Assembly (NCBI RefSeq): GCF_914767665.1
Contig: NC_059503.1
Coordinates: forward strand, 12,834,001 to 12,898,000
Direction: 5' to 3'
Origin: Harmonia axyridis
Taxonomy: Eukaryota > Arthropoda > Insecta > Coleoptera > Coccinellidae
Length of the DNA stretch: 64,000 bases
Of the stretch, positions 55,501 through 61,201 are shown piece after piece (position 1 is the first letter of the stretch; the number at the start of each line of letters is the position of its first letter). Below the pieces are notes generated by a model. The model was not told the origin of the DNA and did no database searches. It saw only the letters and a list, made by a program, of their open reading frames with translations. The translations under genes were made by a program, and so were the position numbers.

Positions 55501-57839
55501 TCAAGCGCGCCAAACGACGTGAAACAGCCGATGACACTAGGAGAGCCAAAGTTGCCAAACCTTGGATTTCAGCAGGTAGATACAGAAAAAAAAAAATTCT
55601 ACTTTTTATAAATTCGAAAATTAGGAAATATATCGGATTCCAAATATTAAAATTTGCATATTTAATCGGGAATCACTCAAATAAATATATTTTATTCAAT
55701 ATAATATACATTCATAACGATATAGTAAAATTGTGGATTTGAGAATATATCACAATCCAACTACGTAATCTAACCATGTTGGGGACATGTAAACATTGCG
55801 TATGCTCCCTCTATCTATGTTCATTACTCTATGGTACCAAGCTTCAAAAGATGACAATTTCAAGCTTCGTGCAAAGTTTAGGGTTTATAGTGTAGTCAAA
55901 ACCCCAAAATATCCAGAAAAAAAAATCGAATATTTCGATGAAATTGCCATTTAGATTGATTTCATGCTTGATTCATATAATCATGTTGATCGCGCCACAA
56001 GCGCCATATACAGGTGTCCAAATCTGTGGTGCCAAATCGAATTCATTCTTGATTTAATAAATTTTTCAATTAAATTTGAAAGACTGTTTGTAATCAATAG
56101 GTGCTCAATTTCGAGAAAAAATCACATTTTCAGTTGCCGCCAGTGGCGTACAAAAAAGGCATCACAGTTTTTTTTCTCCTCTATTTTTTACGCCACTGGT
56201 AAAATCACAAAAATTATGCATTTTTTTCATTCCCCATTAAACTTTGAGTGGAAAATATATGAATGAAAAAACTAACCATTTTCAAGATGATTGCGCTTTT
56301 CTGAATACGAACATACTAGTAAGGAAAAAATTTTTTTTGGCAGAAATTATTTTACAATCTCAATTACTAGTCCAAATAACAAGCTGCTTTCTAGCAGAAA
56401 AACATATAGTATTGGAACCCTTCAATGGGTAATGAGTCTATTTTGAAAAAAAAAAAATCAGTTACATTTGAAAGTGTCATTTTTTTTTGTTGAATATTAA
56501 GTTGAACCAGTAATTGGGATTGTAAAATTAATTTCTGCCGAACAAATTTTTCATTACTAGTATATTTCTATTCATGAGAGCGCATTTACAGATCTTGAAA
56601 ACAGTAAGTTTTTCCGGATTCAAACTAGTATACATTATTTACTCAAAATTGAATCCAGAAAATGCATAATTTTTATTATTTTACTAGTGGCGTAAAAAAG
56701 GGGGGGTGAGAAAAGGGACCACGATACCTTTCTTGTACGCCACTGATGGCAACTGAAAATATTTTTTTTTAAATGAAGCACCTATTTTCAGAAACAACCC
56801 CCGCCATCTAGAGATAAACTAACCGACAACGATGACATAATAAATAAAATTTCATAGGTATGCAGTTTTGTGGTCTCCACGGGCACAATAGGCCCATGAA
56901 TAACGACGACTCAAAAACTGCCGCTGTCCTGATTTTCTCACGTCAGTACTTTTTTCTCGGATATGTATGTATACATTTAAGTAAAGGTAAACATTGTTGA
57001 CAATATCATCCAATGTTAACTGGCTAATTTCAAAATTCAACAAGCTCCTGTTATCTCAAAAATAGCAACAAGCTCGGCCATTAAATAAACTTAATCGGGA
57101 GCATTATTTAACAAATCAATAATTTGTGTATTTGTAAAAATAGTAGTTTTCTTGGGTTTCTCGAATTGTGCACCTTTTAAAATTTCTTGCAATCGTATTT
57201 TGTAGTTTCTGAATAAAGTATAAGATAGCGTACTCTAGAATTTTCTACCCAAATTCCTTGTAATAATTCTATGAAATTTTGAATACACATATTACTATCT
57301 ATATGTAGCATTCAAAAGTTCAAAACAAAAATAATAGTTATTTTGTCCACGAATAGATATAAATAAATAAAGAGACTTTGCGTGCTTCAAAACATCAGTA
57401 TCACGTGAATTTTTAATCACGATATTATTCTTGAAGCTCTGTTAAACCTCATTGTTGAGAAATTAAATATAAAATGAAAAATTATTTCGATTTCCCGATC
57501 CTGAAATCGAAAAACTTTCTTGGATCGATGATGTATTGAATTTGAATAATTTTTTCGAATAGCTGACCATCAATCAAATCAATGATAAATCGTAATGCAT
57601 GCTTAAATCGACTTGAAATGTGGAAAGCGAAAACGAATCATTTAAAAACTAATTATTCAAAATGTTTCAACTATACTTCATTGACCAGTTATTGAAAAAT
57701 ATTTATTCAAATATGTGTGGCATTCAATAATTAATAAGGTGACTTCTGTGAAAGTATTAGTAAATATACATTAAGCAGGTTTTGAATTGGATGATTTAGA
57801 AAGTTAACTTAGATTTTTTCCACTTACCGATTTCGGCAT
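28570..57839 (-). CDS. Moe: Moesin (ERM membrane-cytoskeleton linker), about 29-kb gene
   Basis: The minus-strand coding exons are 57839-57828 (MPKS), 42373-42194, 31175-30901, 30820-30590, 30267-29866, 29373-29180, 29126-28882 and 28734-28570. All phases agree and give 567 aa. The protein links cortical F-actin to membrane proteins. The FERM domain spans about residues 5-300 (MNVRVTTMDAELEF, FYPEDVAEELIQDITLRLF, YLKIAQDLEMYGVNYF, GFPWSEIRNISF). A long Glu/Gln/Lys/Arg-rich coiled coil follows at about 305-445. The C-terminal actin-binding tail ends in RRVDQFENM. T548 in DKYKTLREIRKGNT matches the regulatory threonine phosphorylated during ERM activation. Introns 1 and 2 are about 15 and 11 kb and hold most of the window's transposons, whereas exons 3-8 sit within 2.6 kb. 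An alternative first exon and an alternative internal exon are listed separately. Confidence 0.96.
31176..33850. other. Moesin intron 2, left part
   Basis: Mostly unique AT-rich sequence. A 60-codon minus-strand frame at 33064-32882 (starting MSRNKSQKGIVIMADICEKF) is unassigned and may be chance. No repeats shared with the rest of the window were noted. Confidence 0.3.
33851..34437. repeat. Hairpin repeat family 5, foldback copy
   Basis: The first 410 bases match the Sply intron copy. Bases 34275-34437 are then the inverted copy of about 33986-34150, differing at only a few positions, so the element folds back on itself. It lies in Moesin intron 2, just downstream (transcription sense) of the alternative exon. 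Confidence 0.75.
34660..34758 (-). CDS. Moe: Probable alternative exon of Moesin (99 nt, acidic Ser/Asp-rich)
   Basis: An open segment on the minus strand lies inside Moesin intron 2. It ends in a strong GTAAGT donor at 34659 and is preceded by a TGCAG acceptor. It is exactly 33 codons, phase 0 at both ends, so it can be inserted between LYKK (exon 2) and VMSQDV (exon 3) without changing frame. The encoded segment begins PDSFLRKT, contains a basic stretch, and ends in SSSLDESDSSDEDV, a run of casein-kinase-2-like sites. Alternatively, the ATG at 34762-34764, in frame, could start a shorter protein lacking the first FERM lobe. The acceptor's pyrimidine tract is weak, which suits regulated splicing. 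Without RNA evidence it stays a prediction. Confidence 0.5.
35380..35530 (+). mobile_element. Transposase fragment of the 17.7-kb element family
   Basis: Out-of-frame pieces resemble the second and third catalytic blocks (HKNEKIAILQE..., CDLTPLEFFWSHVKDEVHEP). It is a short dead remnant in Moesin intron 2. Confidence 0.45.
35705..35850 (+). mobile_element. Second transposase fragment
   Basis: The frame reading SWPARNPDLAPL matches the WPxRSPDLxPLD block of IS630-Tc1-mariner transposases. Downstream residues degrade quickly. Confidence 0.4.
35860..39950. other. Moesin intron 2, central part
   Basis: Besides the single foldback arm at 37.63-37.97 kb I see nothing supportable. A slightly GC-richer patch at 38230-38340 includes an isolated B-box-like GGTTCGAATCC on the minus strand without an A-box. 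Confidence 0.3.
37630..37965. repeat. Foldback family 2, single arm
   Basis: Matches the right arm of the 5.2-kb element from the centre (AAGCTCTGTTGATTTCAGAA) to its outer end (ACACCCTGTATCTCGAAAAC) and on into flank shared with it (ATGAAAAGAGTTGTTCTA). Confidence 0.65.
39955..40022. repeat. Foldback family 1, solitary end
   Basis: Only the terminal segment survives (CAGTGTTGCCAATATAGCC...ATCATTCCTATTGGGAAACC). It matches the right ends of the other copies. Confidence 0.55.
40023..42193. other. Moesin intron 2, right part
   Basis: Holds the Tc1-like fragment near 41.8 kb and a GC-richer patch at 40430-40510 (GTGGGCGGGGTCTGCGGGAC) of unknown role. No gene is supported. Confidence 0.3.
41755..41840 (+). 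mobile_element. Tc1-like transposase fragment
   Basis: ELWPPCSTNFNPIENVFYIIRKI resembles the WPPQSPDLNPIENxW block containing the third catalytic residue region of Tc1 transposases. No start or ends were found. Confidence 0.4.
43580..43639 (+). repeat. Direct repeat flanking mariner copy 2, left
   Basis: About 60 bases starting TGAATTTTCTACCTATGCAT recur almost identically at 44914-44972, on the far side of the mariner. This is far longer than the 2-bp TA duplication a mariner makes. Confidence 0.7.
43650..44907 (-). mobile_element. Mariner element (mauritiana/Mos1-like), full length but inactive
   Basis: It is about 1258 bp with inverted ends (GGGCGTACAACTTTGCTTCCG left; complement of GCTTTGCTTTCGCCGTTTTG right). 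The minus-strand transposase starts at 44684 (MKKSETEAHRMLSNTYGETAIS) and runs to WVPYELKPRDVEQRLFACEQ. The C-terminal part (AEHQFRSYEEVKNWIDSWIASKDDQFF...LPERWENVVASDGQYFES) ends near 43721. Frameshifts break the middle. It is the same family as the element at 13.8-16.7 kb. Confidence 0.85.
44914..44972 (+). repeat. Direct repeat flanking mariner copy 2, right
   Basis: This is the partner of 43580-43639 with only a few differences. See that entry. Confidence 0.7.
45756..47155. repeat. 1.4-kb foldback element family 3 (about 600-bp arms)
   Basis: The ends are exact inverted repeats (GTATATCGGGTGTCCC). The arms 45756-46365 and about 46550-47155 are highly similar throughout; the same 69-74 codon open frame (starting MLPDVRQFGNNFVIL) appears in both, facing inward. 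The roughly 190-bp centre is unique. No transposase is encoded. It lies in Moesin intron 1. Confidence 0.8.
47304..47375 (-). tRNA. tRNA-like cloverleaf (Thr AGT anticodon), probably tRNA-derived repeat
   Basis: The minus strand folds as a tRNA. The acceptor is TCCTCGG/TCGAGGA. The D-arm GCTGAGAGGGAGAGC has one mismatch. The anticodon stem is CTGGA/TTCGG with loop CTAGTGA, giving anticodon AGT. The T-arm is GTGGG-TTCGAGT-CCCGC. Pol III A-box (TAGCTGAGAGG) and B-box (GGTTCGAGTCC) are present. It lacks normal insect tRNA-Thr sequence, so a SINE head or pseudo-tRNA is more likely than a working tRNA. Confidence 0.45.
47940..48392. repeat. Foldback family 1, copy 3
   Basis: Inverted arms with ATGGAAAGATACAAGCTTCA at left, the mirrored copy at right, and ACAGTGTTGCCAAAATCATG near the right end. 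The outermost ends are degraded. Confidence 0.6.
48842..49414 (+). mobile_element. P-like THAP-bearing element, copy B
   Basis: A 573-bp copy in Moesin intron 1, with the same ends and internal order as copy A. Its subterminal inverted repeat is well kept (TGTCCCCAACATG left, CATGTTGGGGACA right). The THAP-like start reads MGHKKCVLSGETRELSEIAYH. No clear target duplication remains. Its right end abuts an open minus-strand coding-like segment (49415-49630). Confidence 0.65.
49415..49630 (-). pseudogene. Orphan coding-like segment truncated by P-like copy B
   Basis: The minus strand is open for 87 codons (FADATDGYYRHPLLNF...GSVSVPLTHGFLRLVD...) and looks protein-like, preceded by a TTCGCAG acceptor-like sequence. 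It runs directly into the right end of P-like copy B, and the sequence beyond copy B is not open in the same frame. I do not recognise the family. It could be an exon remnant or transposon gene. Confidence 0.35.
50390..50973 (+). mobile_element. P-like THAP-bearing element, copy C
   Basis: A 584-bp copy with a perfect 8-bp target duplication GGGTTTTC (50382-50389, 50974-50981). The duplicated bases are the terminus of a foldback element that continues rightward, so copy C inserted into that foldback and is younger. The THAP-like start reads MGHKKCVFCGETRELSEIS, with both cysteines of the CxxC pair intact. Confidence 0.7.
50974..51410. repeat. Foldback family 1, copy 4 (interrupted by P-like copy C)
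   Basis: Starts GGGTTTTCCAATAGGAATTA and carries the two inverted arms. Its first bases are also found at 50382-50389, because P-like copy C inserted there and duplicated them. Confidence 0.65.
51411..53704. other. Moesin intron 1, unique AT-rich stretch
   Basis: No coding or shared repeat content was recognised. A short motif (CGGTCGGATCTGT) occurs at about 51530 and 52258, hinting at an old local duplication. Confidence 0.3.
53705..54821. repeat. Composite repeat with direct and inverted segments
   Basis: About 89 bases at 53705-53793 (CTGAAAACAAAAGAAGAACC ... GGGACACCCTG) recur in direct orientation at 54733-54821. Between them, AGAATCCAGTGGCTTGCTCG (about 53850) reappears inverted near 54540. 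This suggests a decayed or rearranged foldback. Its right end lies 45 bases from the MVSGKL exon. Confidence 0.6.
54867..55140 (-). CDS. Moe: Alternative first exon (MVSGKL) and CpG-rich leader of Moesin
   Basis: ATG at 54884-54882 encodes M-V-S-G-K-L and is followed directly by a GTAGGT donor at 54866. The phase is 0, as for the MPKS exon, so it splices in frame to MNVRVTTMDAE. This would give a 569-aa isoform. The region above it to about 55140 is strikingly rich in CG dinucleotides for this AT-rich window, as expected for a leader and promoter. The coding part is only 54867-54884; the rest is inferred 5'UTR. It lies close beside foldback-type repeat 53705-54821 and P-like copy D. Confidence 0.6.
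55246..55833 (-). mobile_element. P-like THAP-bearing element, copy D (inverted)
   Basis: A 588-bp copy in the opposite orientation, with the same inverted ends and the internal ...CCCCCAACATG repeat. Flanking octamers GTTCAAAG and GTACCAAG match at 6 of 8 positions and may be a decayed target duplication. It lies about 100 bp above the CpG-rich alternative Moesin leader. Confidence 0.65.
56096..56786. repeat. Foldback element family 4
   Basis: The ends AATAGGTGC and GCACCTATT are inverted. The arms share CAGTTGCCGCCAGTGGCGTAC with GTACGCCACTGATGGCAACTG, as well as TTACGCCACTGGTAAAAT, TGCATTTTT and AGAAATTATTTTACAATC-like blocks. The centre is near 56440. It is in Moesin intron 1. Confidence 0.7.
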
Positions 57840-57863
57840 TTTGAACCAGTTTTGAGCTTATAT
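57828..57863 (-). CDS. Moe: Upstream first coding exon (MPKS) of Moesin
   Basis: ATG at 57839-57837 encodes M-P-K-S before a GTAAGT donor. This matches the MPK- start typical of ERM proteins. A TTTTTCAG acceptor ends just above 57863, so a separate non-coding leader exon probably lies further upstream (rightward on the plus strand). I could not locate it. Confidence 0.7.
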
Positions 57864-58985
57864 CTGAAAAACAAATCTATGTAATAATGTCATATTCCTA
57901 AGAGTACCTAGATAAGTACTTAAGATAATTGGAAAAGTCAACATTCGACAATATACTTAATTTCTTTATTGGAAGAAATGTAAATATCTACATATTTAGA
58001 AATTTTTAATTCAAAGAATGCTCGATTGAATTGAAATTGAAAACTTTTTTGTTTCAATTCACTCAGAATTTGAAGCACCAAACTCAAATTACATTTAGGG
58101 AACAACTGTCAGAACGAATACATTGATTCATAAACTCTAGTTGGAATTACCAGAAAGTATAAACAATTTACTATGAACCTAAAGAAACTATCACCAGTCA
58201 ATCTCAAGGATTCCATATTCTTGAGGTAAATCGTATTTGACTTACCAATGCCTATTTAATATAATTGAAACCAACCGCACAGCTACTTTATAAAATTTAA
58301 AAATAGTTATGTTCTAAGTGCCATCAAAACAATTTAAATTTCAGCGATTCCAACTTCTGTTAAAATAAAAGAAATTGGCGATAATGGAATAGTTAGCATA
58401 AATAAATCCGGTTATTTACTCAAGTTTCACGTATGCCCATTACTAGTTGGCAGTAGTCATCACATTAGAGGTTACAGGTGATATAGGTCGTCAAAAGCTA
58501 GACTACTTCTGCAATTTAAAAAATTAAAAAGATAACTTGCAAATCTCCTTTGCAATTTTCAATTTCATCCTCTCATTTGTTTTTCCAAGTGTTTCATGTA
58601 TGAAGCTACAATTTTGCATATAAAGCCAGGTATCAAGTATGTACCTCTAGATGCATTTTCTAATTCGCTGTACCGGTATTGTAACAGTTGATAATGAATA
58701 TGACGCTCACTGTCATAAACAGCCCACTGAGATTCTAAAGCTATCGTACTTACCTAGAAATAAGGCTGTTTTGACGGTAAATCTTTCAAAAACTGCATCA
58801 ACAACGCCTAAACTTAAACACTCTTGGGCACACACCCTTTCTTATAACATGAACACGACAAATAAATATGACAAAACGTCAACTGAAGTAAGAAATGACT
58901 AAAGAAGTGGAGAAATTTCAATTTGTCATAAGACAGTGTCCTATTAAAGACTCCCATAAAAATTTTAGTTAATTGCTATGTTCAC

Positions 58986-58996
58986 AGGTGGCGCTA
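58986..58996 (+). promoter_or_regulatory. CTCF-like motif AGGTGGCGCTA
   Basis: The 11 bases match the core of the insect CTCF consensus (AGGnGGCGC). The site lies between divergently transcribed Moesin and the NKRF-like gene. Binding is an inference from the motif alone. Confidence 0.25.
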
Positions 58997-59324
58997 GTCA
59001 AGATGGACAATGCATAGACATAGAATAATATTATTATAAAAATGGGATTAACAAATCGAATTTTTCTGATAAGAAGTGGGAAAATTCTGTTATTCTGATC
59101 ATTTTAAGTTTGAAAAAGATCTTTCTTTCAATGGAAAGGGGCTAGCTACATTCACTTCAACAAAAATTTTTGATGGGTATGAATAAGAATTCGACTTTTT
59201 GATTCAACTTAGCCTCATATAGTTAAACTCTTTTCCAATTTATAAGTTTATAATATCAATTATAGTTGGTTATAATTAAGATGTCTAAAAATTTTTTTTT
59301 CTACAATTGTAGAATTCTATAGTT

Positions 59325-59337
59325 CAGCGCCTAGTGG
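59325..59337 (-). promoter_or_regulatory. Second CTCF-like motif
   Basis: The plus strand reads CAGCGCCTAGTGG; its complement CCACTAGGCGCTG resembles the CTCF core in opposite orientation to the site 330 bases upstream. It is 160 bases before the NKRF-like start codon. The match is weaker than the first site. Confidence 0.2.
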
Positions 59338-59495
59338 TTTCTATTTTTCTATGTTTGTTGACATCTGAAATATGTAAACATTGACAAAATATATGAATAC
59401 CTCATTTATTTTATATAATTGAGGATCTTTCAAAAGTGAGATATTACTGCAGATAATATCATACCCATAAAGAAATAAGATTATGAATTATAAAC

Positions 59496-60413
59496 ATGGC
59501 AGCTGGTTGTAGCTACACTGACTTTACGTCTGGAATAAAATTTGTGAAATCTGCTAATGATTCTTCAGCAACAAATATTGATTCTCATGCAGATACGGAC
59601 CAATGTGATTCCTTAGTTGATGCTGTATTTGGCCAGCCTGGTATTCGAGGACAACTTGTTATTTATTATGGTGGGACTTCTGATAGTCCACTCAATATTC
59701 TTCAAAATTCTTTGTCAGTATTGCAAATGAGTATTAATGTTGATATAGATAAGAAAACTAATGATTACAACTTATTTATTGGGAATGAAATAATCTGCTC
59801 TGGTAGTTTCAAAAGATTTGAAAATAAACAAGATGCTAAACATGAGTTAGCAAAAGATGCACTGGATTTACTTAAGAAAGACTGCTTTGTCCTAGTGAGA
59901 AATAGAGATCATACAGACATTACGGAAGACGATTTGATGAAGAAATTTGAAAGTCCATTGTTATCCGATTCAGATTTCAACAAACCTGGTAGTACAGCAC
60001 ATAATATGATGCTCAAGATGGGTTGGCTTGGGGGTGGTTTGGGTTCTAAGCAACAGGGAAGAGTTGAAAACGTTCAACTTTATGAAAATGTTGATAGGCA
60101 AGGACTAGGAAATAAAAATATTTTAAAAGAAGTCACAAAAATATTGAAGGACTTTTCAAAATCTAATAAATTTACTATATTAGCTTTTGATTCATCATTC
60201 ACAAAATCTGAAAGAGAAGCTATTCATAAGACAGCTAGAAGGTTTAATTTGAAATCCAAAAGTGAAGGCAAAGGAGATGACAGAAGAATAACAGTTAGTA
60301 GGAAAATAAACCGTTCGGATATAGTTCGGCAATTATTGAAGGCTGGAGGAGAAAGTAGTAGTTATATCCTTAAAATACCAGAAAATTTTAAACATTTTGA
60401 ATTGAACAGATAG
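59496..60413 (+). CDS. NF-kappa-B-repressing-factor-like protein (G-patch and R3H domains)
   Basis: This is a complete single-exon 305-aa protein. Residues about 64-128 resemble a double-stranded-RNA-binding fold (LQMSINVDI, GSFKRFENKQDAKHELAKDAL). Residues 166-208 form a G-patch (HNMMLKMGWLGGGLGSKQQG...RQGLG). Residues 225-285 form an R3H domain with the R240-x3-H244 motif. This order (dsRBD, G-patch, R3H) is that of vertebrate NKRF, a nucleolar protein that works with XRN2 and DHX15 in rRNA processing. The insect protein is shorter, lacking most of the long N-terminus. A poly(A) signal lies at 60684-60689. The gene is convergent with the zinc-finger gene to its right. Domain calls are firm; the orthology is likely but untested. 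Confidence 0.88.
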   Translation: MAAGCSYTDFTSGIKFVKSANDSSATNIDSHADTDQCDSLVDAVFGQPGIRGQLVIYYGGTSDSPLNILQNSLSVLQMSINVDIDKKTNDYNLFIGNEIICSGSFKRFENKQDAKHELAKDALDLLKKDCFVLVRNRDHTDITEDDLMKKFESPLLSDSDFNKPGSTAHNMMLKMGWLGGGLGSKQQGRVENVQLYENVDRQGLGNKNILKEVTKILKDFSKSNKFTILAFDSSFTKSEREAIHKTARRFNLKSKSEGKGDDRRITVSRKINRSDIVRQLLKAGGESSSYILKIPENFKHFELNR

Positions 60414-60683
60414 GTGTTTGAATGTTTATATGTTATTTCACCTTCACAATTGATATTACTAACCTTCATTTACCAGTGTGAATAGTGTAGGAAAGTTGAA
60501 AACTAATTTTAAATGCAACATATTATCAATGAAACTATTTATCCACAAGAAATTGGAAATTTTAATTTCAAAATTTGATTCATTTGGAAAATTGAAAAAA
60601 ATTTCACAATTATTGGTATATTCTTGAAAATATATCTATTTTCTGAATTATGGACAATTGTAATAATAGATCTCCAAGTTTGC

Positions 60684-60689
60684 AATAAA
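60684..60689 (+). terminator. Polyadenylation signal of the NKRF-like gene
   Basis: Canonical AATAAA about 270 bases after the stop codon. Confidence 0.5.
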
Positions 60690-60958
60690 ATATTTTTATT
60701 TCAAAATTTTGTTTTTTTAACATGGTAATCACACTTCCACTTATATTCTTTGTTTTATATCCTTGAAAAGTTATAATTCATCAAGAAATCTATAAATTGC
60801 AAGATTTTTTGTTGATGACAAAATATGCATAACAAATCAAAATATATCGAGGTAGATCTACCTCAGATAGCGGATTATAAATAAAAAATGATTAGAACTT
60901 CAACTATAATTTTTTTAATGTATTACTAGGAAAACAAATTCAACAGTGGTCAATCAAA

Positions 60959-60964
60959 TTTATT
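60959..60964 (-). terminator. Candidate polyadenylation signal of the ZAD zinc-finger gene
   Basis: AATAAA on the minus strand about 240 bases past the stop codon. Other AT-rich candidates exist nearer the stop. Confidence 0.35.
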
Positions 60965-61201
60965 TATATTTACTATGGATTTCCATGAAGTAATTGAAAA
61001 ATGAATTGAATTACTTATGTTATACCCTTAATCTTCCTTTCAAACCACATAATAACATTATCAGTCATAATATTCGTGTTTATGATGTCAAAAATGAAGC
61101 AAAAGAGAGACAAAATATTATATTTTGTAAATAAGTTTGCAGTTACATACATTTAAGATGCCAAATTTAATAAATAAAACTCTTGTATTCCATTTTGTTG
61201 T

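Larger units (their letters stand above)
57864..59495. other. Divergent intergenic region between Moesin and the NKRF-like gene
   Basis: The region is AT-rich and should hold the upstream Moesin leader exon and the promoter of the plus-strand gene. No repeat shared with the rest of the window was seen. Two CTCF-like motifs are noted separately. An open frame at 58651-58902 has no recognisable features. Confidence 0.35.
60414..61201. other. 3' regions of two convergent genes
   Basis: AT-rich sequence between the stops of the NKRF-like gene (plus) and the ZAD gene (minus). AATAAA on plus at 60684-60689 and on minus at 60959-60964 suggest that the two transcripts end about 270 bases apart without overlapping. 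No other feature was seen. Confidence 0.45.
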
